A stretch of DNA of 64,000 nucleotides from Ananas comosus (GCF_001540865.1 NC_033622.1:8072584-8136583), one strand, 5' to 3'; counted from the stretch's first letter, positions 23,989 to 34,831 are shown. The notes: generated from the sequence alone by a model not told the origin. Made by a program: numbers and translations.

Positions 23989-24595
23989 ATGTCCAGAAAA
24001 ACAGCATTCCAGACTTAGCCAAATTTTCAGCTTTTTCAGCTTTCGGGGTCCGTTTTCACTCCGTTTTCGCCCGTTTGACCTCCGATTCGTTTCAAATCAA
24101 ACCGAGACTCTCCAAACATGTTTTCGAGCATGATTTCATCATCTTTTCATCTACGCTAATGCCGGATTTAACTCACGGCCCAACATAGCCTTTCGGGTTC
24201 CGTTTCCGCGCCTATGCGCACCAAATCGCCCGAGTACTCCCGAACTTCACCGAACTTCACCGGAACCTTTCTAATGGCTCACTAACCAAATGTACACCGT
24301 AACTTCATGATTTTAGAAGTCCGGTACCTTACATCTAGCAAGCTCCTTCTTGTTGGAAAGCTTCTAGATCCACCAAATCCTCCAAAACCGCCCTCTTCAA
24401 GCTTTTCTCCACCTTCTCCTTGCTCTAGGGCAAGAGTTCTAGAGAGAGAAAGAGAAAAATAAAGTGGGAGAGAGTTTGGGAGAGATGGCTGTGAAGGGGA
24501 GAAGGGATAGGTATATTACATGTTGCTACAATAGCAACAAAGCCCCTCCAACATTCTACTTTTCGAATCAGCCCTTACTAGGCAAAACCCGCAGT

Positions 24596-24814
24596 GGGGG
24601 ACCGGTCTCCCTGACCAGGGACCGGTTCCCGAAAGGCTGATTTTCAGGACAGCCAATTTTCCGGTTTTCTGGCTGGTTGCGCAGCGAGGGACCGGTCTCT
24701 CCTTCAGGGACCGATTCCTCAGGGACCGGTCTCACTGCCAGGGACCGGTTGCATCAGGATTCCTGGCAGGCTACGCGTACGGGGACCGATCTCCTCTTAA
24801 GGGACCGGTCCCCG
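24596..24814. promoter_or_regulatory. ACCGGT palindrome cluster in solo LTR B
   Basis: Eight or so GGGACCGGT / GGGACCGAT sites at spacings of 15-50 bp. They lie between the outer LTR end and a TATA-like TAGGTATATTAC near 24508 (minus strand). A second TATATATA occurs at 24878. Confidence 0.55.
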
Positions 24815-24984
24815 AGAGCACAAAATTTGGGACTTAGCCAGATTTTGGAATTTCACTCTCTCGGGTCCCTTGGCACTATATATAGGCTCCAAAACACTAC
24901 TAGCCCATACCAACTTGTTCCACTCCGCATTCCGCACATTCCGACGGAACTCGGCACGATTTACGAGGGATGTGATATGTTACA

Positions 24985-25240
24985 TCCAAGCTCATCGGTT
25001 TGGTATTTTTGAAAGATGATGGGAGGGGAATAAATGATTTTCCGTTTCTTCGGACCCTTCAACCTCCAAAAGTATCGAGCCAAATTCGTCGGCTGTTAAG
25101 ATCTATGCCACCATCATCATCTTCACTGCCGACATCTCCAGCCTTACCGATTCGGCGTTTTCGAAAGAAGAGATGAGGGGAATCAATGATTCTCCGTTTC
25201 TTTGAACCCTTTAATCCCTTTCGAGAACAATGAATCAATC
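24985..25240. repeat. Tandem repeat of about 150-170 bp, right part
   Basis: Continues the array broken at 10913: one and a half units with TTTCGAAAGAAGAG and CCACCATCATCATCTTCAC. It runs directly into the satellites that follow. Confidence 0.75.
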
Positions 25241-25254
25241 CACAAAAATCTCAA

Positions 25255-26095
25255 ACTGGTTCAGATTCAACCAAAATCAAAATCAAAAAAGGGATTTCTT
25301 TGGACCCCAAATCAAAAGCAAAACGGGGATTTCTTCCGACCACAAATCAAAATTTAAAAAGAGATTTTTTTGGACCCCATATTAAAATCAAAACGGAGAT
25401 TTCTTCGGACCCCAAATCAAAATAAAAAAGGAGATTTCCTCGGACCCAAATCAAAATCAAAACGGCAATTTTTTCGGATCCCAAATCAAAATCAAAATCA
25501 AACAGGGGATTTCGTCGGACCTCAAATCAAAATAAAAAAAGGGAATTCTTCAAACCCCAAAGCAAAATCAAAACGAAAATTTCTTCGGACCCCAAATCAA
25601 AATCAAAGCAGGAATTTCTTCGGACCCCAAATCAAAATCAAAAAGAAAATTTTTTCGGACCCCAAAGCAAAATCGAAAAGGGGATTTCTTCGAACCCCAA
25701 ATCAAAATTAAAACGAAAATTTCTTTGGACACCAAATCAAAATTAAAAAGGAAATTTCTTCGGACTCCAAAGCAAAATTAAAAATGGGATTTCTCTAGAC
25801 CCCAAATCAAAATCAAAAAGGAGATTTTTTTGGACCCCAAATCAAAATCAAAACGGAAATTTTTTTGGACCCCAAACCAAAAGGGGGATTTCTTCGGACC
25901 CCAAATCAAAATCAAAAAGAAAATTTCTTTGGACCCCAAATCAAAATCAAAAAGTGGATTTGTTTGAACACCAAATCGAAATTGCAAAATTAAAAAAGGG
26001 GATTTTTTTTTGACGCAATAAAATTGGTAAGGGGAATTCCTCCGGGCCTCAAAATCAATCTGCAGCATTTCAAAAAGGAACTTCTTCGGATCACA
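25255..26095. repeat. Satellite array, about 32-bp unit, roughly 25 copies
   Basis: Unit of the form GGACCCCAAATCAAAATC followed by AAAANGGGATTTCTTC, with substitutions and 3-6 bp length changes between copies. Reading frames through it (NQNKK-like and its reverse) are only translations of the repeat. Confidence 0.9.
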
Positions 26096-26099
26096 AATT

Positions 26100-26640
26100 C
26101 AAATTTTGATAAGTCTAAAAAAGTCTTATTGGGACCTTAATTCCAAACAAAAATAAATACAACCCAAGTCCACCATAAAAGCCCAAAATCAAAACCTAAA
26201 TCAATAAAAACCAAATCCAACCCAAGTCCACCATAAAAGCCCAAAACCAAAGCCTAAATCTGTAAGAACCCAAATCCAATCAAGTCCACCATAAAAACTC
26301 AAAACCAAAATCTAAACCTATAAGAACCCAAATCCAATCAAGTCCATCATAAAAACCCAAAACCAAAATCTAAACCAATAAGAACCCAAATCGAATTAAG
26401 TCCATCATAAAAGTCCAAAACCAAAACCTAAACCCATAAAACCCAAATCCAATTAAGTCCACCATAAAAGCCCAAAACCAAACCCTAAGCCAATAAGAAT
26501 CCAAATCCAATCAAGTCCACTATAAAAGCCCAAAACCAAAATCTAAACCAATAAAAACCCAAATCCAATCTAGTCCACTATAAAAGCTCAAAACCTACAA
26601 AATTTAAATCCAAACCCAAATCCAAACACAAACTCAAATC
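26100..26640. repeat. Satellite array, about 60-bp unit, roughly nine copies
   Basis: Unit contains AAGTCCACCATAAAAGCCC, AAAACCAAAACCTAAA and AAGAACCCAAATCCAAT. It starts immediately after the 32-bp array. Confidence 0.88.
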
Positions 26641-26689
26641 TAATCCGAGCCACGAATAAAACGCAAACCCACTTCCAACTTCAACTCAT

Positions 26690-28080
26690 GAACCAAAGTT
26701 CATGAACCAAATCTCATGAACCTTGAACCAAATTCACGGTCCAAATCTCATAAACCATACAACAAGTTCATGACTCAAATCGCATGAACCATGTACCAAG
26801 TTCATGAATCACAAACCAAACCTCATGAACTATACACCAAGTTCATGAACCATAAACCAAATCCCATAAACCATACACCAAATTAATGAACCATACCCAA
26901 GTTCATAAACCAAATCTCATGAACCATAAACTATATCTCATAAACCATACCCAAGTTCATGAACCAAATCTCATGAACTATACATCAAACCCTATAAGTC
27001 GTGAACCAAGTTCATGAACCATGAACTAAGTCCATAAACCAAGTTCATATACCAAATTCATAAACCATAAACCAAATCCATAAACTATACCCAAGTTCAC
27101 GAACCATAAATCATACAAGTTCATGAACCGTAAACCAAACACCATAAACCATACACCAAGTTCATGAACAAAATTCCATCTCATGAACCATGCATCATAT
27201 CCTATGAACCATACCTAAGTTCATGAACCATACACCAAATCTCATGAACGTTATACACCAAACCTCATGAGCCATGAACAAAATTCAATGAACCATGAAC
27301 CAAACCTCATGAACCATATACCAAGTTCATGAACCATAAACCAAACCCCGTAAACCATACACCAAGTTCATGAACCCTACCCAAATTCGTGAACCAAATC
27401 TCATGAACCATACACTATATTTCATAAACCATAGCCAAGTTCATGAACTAAATCTCATGAACCATACATCAAACCCTATGAGTCATGAACCAAGTTCATG
27501 AACCATGAACCAAGTCCATAAACCAAGTTCATACACGAAATCCATAAACCATAAACCATAAACCATAAACCATACCCAAGTTCACGAACCATAAATCATA
27601 CAAGTTCATGAACAATAAGCCAAACACCATAAACCATACACCAAGTTCGTGAACAAAATTCCATCTCATGAACCATGCATCATATCCCATGAACCATACC
27701 TAAGTTCATGAACCATACACCAAATCTTATGAACCTTATACACAAACCTCATGAGCGATGAACAAAATCCCATGAACCATGAACCAAACCCCATGAACCA
27801 TACCCAAGTTCATACACCATAAACCAAATCTCATGAACCAAATTACATACACCAAACCTCATGAACCATAAACCAGAACCAAATTACATACACCAAACCT
27901 CATGAACCATAAACCAAACCTCATGAATCATGAACCAAACCCCATGAACCATACCCAAGTTCATACACCATAAACCAAATCCCATATACCAAACCCCATG
28001 AACCATACCCAAGTTCATACACCATAAACCAAATCTCATGAACCAAACATCATGTTCATGCCCAAAGTTCATCATGAACA
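26690..28080. repeat. GTTCATGAAC palindromic satellite with a 484-bp higher-order repeat
   Basis: About 1.4 kb of alternating GTTCATGAACC, CATAAACCAAA and CTCATGAACCATA words. The core GTTCATGAAC is a perfect 10-bp palindrome. A longer order is visible: the text at 26981 recurs at 27465, offset 484 bp. Non-coding. Confidence 0.88.
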
Positions 28081-28480
28081 TTTTCTTTACTCTAGCTTAT
28101 ACACCTAGAGTAAAAATCAAATGCAAAATCGACTACCCCTAATACATATACTTAGGGTTAAGTCAACTCCATTGCTTTAGCACATATAACTAAGGCAAAA
28201 CCATCTCCAAATCGATAGAGTTCTAAATTATATACTTAGAATTCAGTCAAAAATATAGATCAAGTTCATTCGAACTCTAACACACACACTTAGAGTTCAT
28301 CCGACTAACCCTAACACATATCTCTAGGGTCTAGTCAACCTTTTGCTCTAGCACATATACCTAGAGTGGAAGTCAAACCAAGCTCAACCAGTCCTAACAC
28401 ATACACGTAGGGTCTAGTCAGCCTTTTGCTCTAGAATATATACCTAGAGTGGAAGTCAAACCAAGCTCGACTAGTATTTA
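28081..28480. repeat. Short tandem units with ATACCTAGAGT
   Basis: Repeated pattern of CTCTAGCACATATACCTAGAGT and AACACATACACTTAGGGT, separated by GTCAA blocks. The last two units (about 28330-28400 and 28400-28475) are nearly identical. Confidence 0.75.
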
Positions 28481-28653
28481 CTTTATGTCTTGTGATGTTT
28501 TTCTTATACAATCCATGTATTTGATTTCTGTTTGGAATATCTTGTGTATAGATGCTTGTGACGCCTTGGGCGGGCAGGAGAAACTCTCTGTTCGTTCGGC
28601 GGGTCTAGTGCACGTGCCCGATAAGTGCTTCCGTTGTGGGCGCAGGGCGTGAC
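28481..28653 (+). mobile_element. Truncated 3' end of a Tekay-type LTR
   Basis: GCCTTGGGCGGGCAGGAGA..., CTGTTCGTTCGGCG and the terminus GGGCGTGACA match the U5 end of element D (51366-51456). No primer site follows and the rest of the LTR is not identifiable. Confidence 0.6.
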
Positions 28654-28924
28654 AGTGTGTAAGCAGGCATACTTATGGCTTAAGACATAGACTGACCCCC
28701 ACATAACCCGATACATGTTTATCATGTATTGTTGCCACAAGCCACAATCTTATGCTGCGATTGAGCGGGTCTACTCGCCGCCCCGCATGCCACTCACGAC
28801 AAGGCGATGCAGTTTCCCCCTTTTCTATGCCAGTCGATGCAAAATTCATTATTCAAAAAATAGTACAAAAAAATAAATATGAGACATCAAAAATGGATCA
28901 TCAGGTGAAAACAAACACTTCAAT
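28654..28924. other. Unassigned non-coding sequence
   Basis: I see no gene, repeat or element end here. Confidence 0.4.
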
Positions 28925-29402
28925 GCTCCGATAACACTATTGGAAATTATTAACCAAATTATGATGAAAAATCACATAGATTTTGCATACCTTTTCGTTG
29001 TGAAATTAATACTGCATTTATCAGGATCTGATTTCGTCTTATTTTATGAACTTTTCAATCTGCTTAGAATCTGTCTCGATCTCTAGCACATTTTTCGTCT
29101 TCAGTTCTTCCTCATTGTGAGCCAACTATCAAAGTCGATCTCAACACATCGCCCAAATTCTTAGGGTTTTTTATGGTGCCCTAAGTGAATCCAAGAGAGA
29201 ATTTCTGTGGAGAGATTATTCTAATTTTTTCTTGTGTATTATTTGTATCAATCCGTCGTATATTTATAGGTCATGAGAAAGATATTAATCATATATAATC
29301 CCATTCTATCTAAATCACGAAGATAGGGATTTAAAAAAAATAAAATTTATCTTTAAAATTTATTCTTTATCCCATGTGGATTAAGAATATTGAATCCTAA
29401 CA
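28925..29402 (-). mobile_element. Ty1/copia-like LTR with degenerate primer site
   Basis: Read on the minus strand, 29402-28938 (465 bp) begins TGTTAGGATTC, a common copia-type LTR start. It has a TATA box (CTATAAATATA, 29261-29270) and ends CCAATA. It is followed by TGTTATCGGAGC (28925-28936), a three-mismatch version of the iMet primer site. No pol remains, and no target duplication was found. Confidence 0.5.
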
Positions 29403-29930
29403 AAATCAAAATGTTTCATGGTTTAGATAAGTTCTGAAAATTTTTACAGAAATAGTATCAAAGTCTTAGCTCATCCACAGCATTGCCAGTTTACTGAAAG
29501 TGATTTAACTTTTAGCAGGATTTTCGCTTGGCTGTGTCAAAACTACACCCAAAGCTCTCTTACAAGGTTGTTGCTCTTGCAGAAGATTTCAGATTAGTTT
29601 ACATTGAAATGTAAATGCGTACACTCCATATTCTAGTTGTCTTCCATGGGCAACAGCCACGTGCCTGCAGACCACGGCGACCAGCCGGCGGGCGCAAGTG
29701 GACCAGGGCAATGCTCCTTCCCAGCTCAGAACAATACGGGCCAGCTTGCACTGTCTTTTTGTTGGGTATAACATTTCATTTGTTGTTTTTGATAGAAACT
29801 GCAGTTTCAAGGCCTCTAGTGCGCAATTTATTCTTGAAATCGAAATCGTAGCTTAAGAGCGAAACTGGAAATTTAGATAATTAATTAGTTTCCCATTACA
29901 TTTTATTAATGCTCAAGCGAGTTCACACCC

Positions 29931-29932
<2 letters not shown>
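29403..29932. other. Unassigned non-coding sequence downstream of the gene
   Basis: A GC-richer island at 29645-29745 gives 70-80-codon frames on both strands with no recognisable domain. Otherwise AT-rich. Confidence 0.4.

Positions 29933-29997
<65 letters not shown>
29933..29997. repeat. (GA)n microsatellite
   Basis: About 60 bp of AG dinucleotides ending in GGGAGGGAGGGAGG, roughly 115 bp beyond the stop codon of the asparaginase gene. Confidence 0.95.
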
Positions 29998-30002
<5 letters not shown>

Positions 30003-30114
30003 AGGGAGGAGTACATAATTAAGGCCATCGAGCGATAACCAAGTGACGATCACATGATTAATTTATATTCCACACAATTAAAGAGCCGCGCGGCTGGGGT
30101 CACCGGATCGTCGC

Positions 30115-30633
30115 TCACTCCCATATGCCGACCTCCATGAACCCATCCTCGGTGGCGCATCCCCTGAACATTCCGTTGGTGTTGAAGCCGTACGCCACAT
30201 CCCCGTTCCTCGACACCGCGATGAGCCCGGCCTTGCCCTCGTCAAGCCTCTCCTTCATGACAAAGTGCACCGCCTCCTGGAGGCCGAGGCCCTTGTACTC
30301 CATGACGGCGGCGACATCCCGAGCCAGTGTGCTGCGGATGATGGCCTCCCCCTCCCCAGTGCACGACACGGCACACAGGTTGCATGCGTACGTCCCCGCC
30401 CCAATCAGCGGGGAGTCGCCGATACGGCCGCTCATCTTGTTCATGAGCCCGCCAGTAGACGTCGCAGCCGCGCACCACCCATTGCGGTCGACGACCACAC
30501 ACCCCACCGTCTCCGGTGCGTAGATGCTGATTGGGAGGCCGTTCATCTGGAGCGCGTCATCTGCAGTCACCACCATCGGCCCCGCACTTGCGCCGCACGT
30601 GTCCGCCGCAAGCAGGGGGACTCTGTAGTCAAA
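30115..30633 (-). CDS. ASPGB1: Last exon of the asparaginase gene (whole beta chain)
   Basis: 172 codons plus TGA. The acceptor is AACAG|TTTGAC at 30634. It encodes the linker to the autocleavage site, the catalytic Thr and all of the beta subunit, ending [11 protein letters not shown]. Third positions are strongly G/C. No stop or frameshift. Confidence 0.92.
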   Translation of the reverse strand, partial: FDYRVPLLAADTCGASAGPMVVTADDALQMNGLPISIYAPETVGCVVVDRNGWCAAATSTGGLMNKMSGRIGDSPLIGAGTYACNLCAVSCTGEGEAIIRSTLARDVAAVMEYKGLGLQEAVHFVMKERLDEGKAGLIAVSRNGDVAYGFNTNGMFRGCATEDGFMEVGIWE

Positions 30634-33600
30634 CTGTTCCGTTCAAAATGATCAACGATAAGTTTGTTAGAATTTGTAATTAATATTTAACTTTAAAATT
30701 ATGACGGAACAGTAATTTATTAGGGCTGGGGCTACTCTACTTATATGAGTATAGAGACCTTTGTACTCATAAGTTTTTAGCCGTTCAGATGAAAAAATAT
30801 GCGGTTAAAATGAAAGTGATTATGGTTAGGTTGATAGTGGGCCCCCTAGGATTGAGTGGGTGATTGGTTGAATAGTATAATCTAACGGGTAAAAATGATT
30901 AAAGGGTAGATCGAACGGCCAAAAACTTATGAGTACAAAAGGTTCTATACTCATAAGAGTATAGTAGCCGAACTCAATTTATTAGTACTACGTATAATGA
31001 TCTTTTGGGTTAATACAAACCATGATGCTGTTGGCTTCTTTGGCTAGCTTCAGCATGCCAATATTTTCTTCGGTGATGAAGTAGCTGTTGTCCACCAATT
31101 CAACACCCTGTAACATAACCAGTAATAAGTCAACAAACAAATTAATTTGTGTCCAGTCTGTCGGTGATATTTTAACATGTATACATGCATATATATAATA
31201 TATATAGTTTGTTTTTTCTTTTCTTTTTTTTTCTTAGTAAACTCCAGTAGTTTAAGGGCTTTAAATAGAATTTTTTGAATTTCCAGCAGAATACACCAAT
31301 GAACTACCTATAACTCAATATATACCAATAAACTACCCATACAGTTACCATACGAAAACTACCACGTCAAGGCAGAGAGCAAACGGTAGACTTACAATCC
31401 ACTAATAATTAAAGAATTATAAATTATCAAATATTCAAATAAATCAAAAAAGTTTATTTATTTAATAATTAAATTTTTAATATTTTATGGTGGACGTACG
31501 AAAGAAGAATGGTGCATAATTTGTATGTATGCACATAGCACATGCATGAATTTCTGTCAATAAAAAAGAAACTGGCAAAGCCAATTACGGATGGGCACGT
31601 GCCCCGCAGGGCCCACCCCAATTAGGACAATTCGCATCTCTTTTATGGTTACACACTTACACCTAGGAATAAAAGAAAAGTAGCAATAAAGCAACAGCAG
31701 TCACACAACCGGCGCATCAAGGGTTAGGCAACGGGCCCCAGACGTCCGGCAGCAGATCATGCTTTGGGATAAACGTGATACCCTATCACACGACGAGTTA
31801 TGTACACACCACACATTCGTAACTCGATAGATAAGGCAGATCATGTTTCGTATGCTCAGGAACGAAGATAGGATTCAATCTCGAGGGATGGCCAAAATAT
31901 ATTTAAATAAAAAATTTAGTAGTAAATAATAAATAAAATTTTTTCTAATTAAAAATTTTTTATTAAAAAATTATTAATTAAATAAATAATGTAAAAGTAT
32001 AAACTTTTTATTTTTTATTTTCATATGTTTAACTTCTACCGATTAGAAGAAAGAGAGAGAGAGAGTTATATTGGCATCATACTATTAAATAAATATTGAA
32101 AAACTAGGAGGGCTAAAGCTATTCTTGGTCCACAAAAAAAAAAAAAACTTTGAAGGACCATTAAACAAATATTGAAAAGTTNTAAAATACTCTATAAGCA
32201 AGAAGCTTTTAATATATTTTCACCCATAAAAAGAGTATACCGATTAGGAGAAAGAGAGAGAGAGAGTTATATTGACACCATACTATTAAGTAAATATTAA
32301 AAAATTAGGGGGGCCAAAGCTATCCATAGTCCACAAAAAAAAAAAACTTTGAAGGACCATTAAATAAATATTGAAAAGTTGAGGGGGGGCCATGGCCATC
32401 TTGAGCCTCCATATAGTTTCGTCCCTGCGTACACCCCTCTTAGATAGAACAAAAATACTAATTAAGCCTACATCGTTTTTATACTTAATCCTTAAAAAAA
32501 AAAAATTTGTGCTTTAGCAATATTACAAGAGAAAAGAGGTCATAGAAAAATTCGGGCCCTTAAACGATTGCATTGTAGGATTACAATCGAAAAATAGTTA
32601 TGGGAGCAGCATTACTGGTCTCAGCATCAAGTGAAATAATAATTTACTAATATTAGAAAAAAAAAAAAAAAAAAGCTATGAATAAAAAAGTAACTGGCTA
32701 AAAAAATGTTACATATAAAACAAATTTGTGAATAAATAATAGTTTGTGCAAATAAACAATTATTTGTCCTCTTTTGATAGCTGAATTGGTTTTGTATTTC
32801 TTTTCTTTCTAAAATTTAGGCTAGGGCCAGCTTGTCCGGTCCAAGAGTTTGAATATTATGTGTGCGTCAGAGATTTGTCCACCATAGCGTACGAAATCAA
32901 TAAAGTATATATATGCACTTAAATTAAACGTGGGATTTGCTGGGATGACATCAGTTTCGTTCATACGGGTCAAAGTAGACCGGTGCTTACTCTTTATACA
33001 TTAAAAAAAGAAAAAGAAAACACAACTAGTATACTTATGTATGATGTGCAATGCTATTCACACACCGAAAAAATGGTTAATAGTTTTATAGCCCACCTAT
33101 TTAATAGATGGTGAAAATTTTCACTAATCATCTCACATCAATCAATTAACGTATATACCGCAAATGGGGTATACAAAGATAGCATTTCATGTAACATCTT
33201 TTCAATGCAAACATTAATTTTTCATACTTGGTCTTTCAGAATGTGATTTTCGGGCAAAGAGTAATTTTCGCTTAATGTAATAGTTAAGAAGCTATTTTGT
33301 AAATTCTAGTTCTGATGTTTAAATTAAGATTTTTAATTTAGAGACCTTAGAAGCAGCTAAAATTTATTTCCGAAAATTTAAAATTTAAAATTTAAAATTT
33401 AAAATTTGAAAATCCAAATTTGAAATTTAATTATTTAAATTTTAAATTTAAAAATTTGAAAATCATATTATTTAAATTTTAAATTTTCGAATTTTAAATT
33501 TTTAATTAAAATTTAAAATTTAAAATTTAAAATTATAAAAATTAAAATGTAAATTTAAATTTAAATTTTAGAAATTTTATTATTTTAAAATGTAAATTTC

Positions 33601-34782
33601 AAATTTCAAATTTGCTTTTGAAATTTTGAATTTTAAAATTTTAAATTCCAAAAATTTTAAATTTTAAATTTTAAATTTTAAAAATAAATTAAATGTTTTG
33701 AATTTTTTTAAAATTTTAAATTTTAAATTTTACATTTTATAAAATTACTTTAGAAAATTTGCAAACATATTTAGAAAATTAATTCAGAAAATTTGCTTTT
33801 CTGTCATATTTACCCAAATGCTCTAAAAATTTCAAGTAGAAGCAATTTTTCAAACCGAAGTCATTCCAGTTGAAATAATTTCTCTAAAAATTAGTCCAAA
33901 CGTACGGGTCCATATATTTATATATCAATCATTGGAAAAGGTGTTTTGTACACTTTTTGCCGTAGTAGCACTAACCGGCCGGTTACTGGATTATTTAAAA
34001 AGAGAGGCTTAATTTTCAAGTCAGCCTCCTAGCCTCCTTCATACTTGTAGAGCAGTTTAATTATTAACCGAACAATTAAATTAGGAGTGTACTTCAGATG
34101 AGTACTGTAGTGTATGATGACATGTTTAATCCTTAATTAGTTAGTTCTTTTAGAAAAGAAAAGACTGATAGAAGAAAATTTAAATTTTATTAAGAAGTTA
34201 CTTGCTTCTTGACGACACTGTTTGATTGGTAGGTGGCGCACGGTATTTGTTGTTAATTTGGGGTATGGGGGTGGGGGGATGTGGGGCGAAGAGGAGACTT
34301 TTATATGCTGGAGGGGGGGTGGGGTGGTGTCAGGCATTCATTCATATTCATATTGATCATCATGATTCGCGCATTAAAGGAAATATTACAGATCTCGTCA
34401 GGATTAATCGGGCAGTTCAAAGAATCAACAAGAAGAGAAAAGTAGGAAAGATAAATGTATCTGGAGATCTAGAAATTAAATATAATAAAACAAAGAAGGA
34501 AGAAAATGGACCTGGTCTCTGGCGAACTCCTCGGCGCCGTCGAAGGCGAGGTATGAGTGGGGGGAGTTGTCCATGACGAGGCGGGCGAGGGAGACGGGGT
34601 TCTTAACGGTGGTGAGGCCGGACACGGCCCCGCACCGCCTCCCCCGACCGTCCATGATGCTGGCCTCCATCTCCACCGTCCCCTTCCTCGTCAGAGCCGA
34701 CCCCCTCCCGGAGTTGAAGACGGGGTCCGTCTCCAGTTCCCGCACCACCAACTCCACGACGTCCACCGCCGTCTCTCCCTCC
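30115..34782 (-). CDS. ASPGB1: Isoaspartyl peptidase/L-asparaginase (ASPGB1-type), last three exons, 5' end missing
   Basis: An N-terminal-nucleophile hydrolase that splits asparagine to aspartate and ammonia and removes isoaspartyl residues from damaged peptides. The family is made as a cytosolic precursor that cuts itself into alpha and beta chains. Three exons are visible (34512-34782, 31021-31107, 30115-30633) with clean GT-AG introns of 3,404 and 387 bp. Together they give about 286-290 residues against roughly 325 in the family. The alpha-chain block [19 protein letters not shown] and the beta-chain start [10 protein letters not shown] are present; the nucleophile Thr codon is 30508-30510. 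The substrate loop [14 protein letters not shown] and [11 protein letters not shown] are also present. This pattern matches the potassium-dependent Arabidopsis At3g16150 type. The first ~47 codons (MGGWAIAVHGG-type start) were not found up to about 38 kb: the in-frame path upstream crosses the (GA)n tract and meets TAG at 34827-34829. It may be an intact gene with a distant or misassembled first exon, or a 5'-truncated pseudogene. Confidence 0.88.
30724..30975. mobile_element. MITE inside the last intron of the asparaginase gene
   Basis: 252 bp with ~60-bp inverted ends (GCTACTCTACTTATATGAG at the left, its imperfect complement at the right). Perfect 10-bp target duplications AATTTATTAG lie at 30714-30723 and 30976-30985. 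A 9-10-bp duplication fits a Mutator-type transposase. The element fills two thirds of the 387-bp intron. Confidence 0.88.
31021..31107 (-). CDS. ASPGB1: Internal 29-codon exon of the asparaginase gene
   Basis: Exactly 87 bp in phase 0, between acceptor TTACAG and donor ATG|GTTTGT. It encodes [15 protein letters not shown] then [14 protein letters not shown], the conserved end of the alpha chain. Found by splice sites and family similarity. Confidence 0.9.
32036..32380. repeat. Direct repeat of about 145 bp in intron, with an assembly N
   Basis: Copies at 32036-32181 and 32238-32380 share ACCGATTAG, GAGAGAGAGAGTTATATTG, a TCCACAAAAAA run and TTTGAAGGACCATTAAA. The N at 32182 is the first base after copy 1, exactly where copy 2 continues GAGGGGGGG. 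It probably reflects a collapsed or unresolved repeat. Confidence 0.75.
33361..33740. repeat. AAATTT/AATTTTAAA low-complexity block in intron
   Basis: About 380 bp built almost only from AAATTT and its overlaps, hence densely self-complementary. No coding potential. A similar but shorter patch lies at 36000-36130. Confidence 0.85.
34259..34331 (+). other. G-run cluster in intron (possible quadruplex)
   Basis: Several runs of four to seven G (GGGG, GGGGGG, GGGG, GGGGGGG, GGGG) within 73 bp on the plus strand. The gene transcript from the minus strand is C-rich here. Confidence 0.5.
34512..34782 (-). CDS. ASPGB1: Alpha-chain exon of the asparaginase gene, 5' boundary uncertain
   Basis: Homology runs from [13 protein letters not shown] to [15 protein letters not shown] and ends at donor CAG|GTCCAT. 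A possible acceptor, GATCTAG at 34783-34789, lies immediately upstream but follows a purine-rich (GA)n tract on the minus strand, not a pyrimidine tract, so it is a poor splice site. Confidence 0.8.
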
Positions 34783-34784
34783 CT

Positions 34785-34786
<2 letters not shown>

Positions 34787-34828
<42 letters not shown>
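34787..34828. repeat. (CT)n microsatellite at the 5' break of the asparaginase gene
   Basis: About 40 bp of CT. Coding similarity of the gene stops at its edge. It reads as (GA)n on the gene strand. Confidence 0.95.

Positions 34829-34831
<3 letters not shown>

Larger units (their letters stand above)
21726..24333 (-). mobile_element. Solo LTR, reverse, of the element-E family
   Basis: 2,608 bp, plus-strand TGTCACGCCCC to CCTTACA, with perfect duplications TCTAG at 21721-21725 and 24334-24338. The first 120 bp match the LTR start at 62507. It is inserted in solo LTR B and has no internal sequence. Around 22490-22740 it has a short tandem array of GGGGAGGATCCGCTCACTCG-like units (about six). 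Confidence 0.92.
10914..24984 (-). mobile_element. Solo LTR B, reverse, carrying two nested insertions
   Basis: On the plus strand it starts TGTTACGCCCC and ends ATATGTTACA. Perfect duplications TCCAA lie at 10909-10913 and 24985-24989, and the interrupted tandem array matches on both sides. Removing the insertions at 11692-20657 and 21726-24333 with their duplications leaves a 2,487-bp LTR in three pieces: 10914-11691, 20663-21725 and 24339-24984. Read on the minus strand it begins TGTAACATAT. Its 3' part resembles the LTR of element D (both end in a ...GGGATTGGGGCGT block). It has no internal domain. Confidence 0.9.

Noticed and set aside
25370..26068. Open frames with repeated NQNK / GPKKS text
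   Set aside because: Artefact of the 32-bp satellite whose unit length is often a multiple of three.
29440..29475. Possible forward primer binding site ATAGTATCAAAG
   Set aside because: Several mismatches, no LTR terminus at the right distance before it, and no gag after it.
29615..29851. 78-codon plus-strand frame in a GC-rich patch
   Set aside because: No domain, no splice context, and an overlapping minus-strand frame of equal length.
30125..30651. Two plus-strand frames over the asparaginase last exon
   Set aside because: Antisense shadows of a GC-rich conserved exon; the minus strand carries the family motifs and splice sites.
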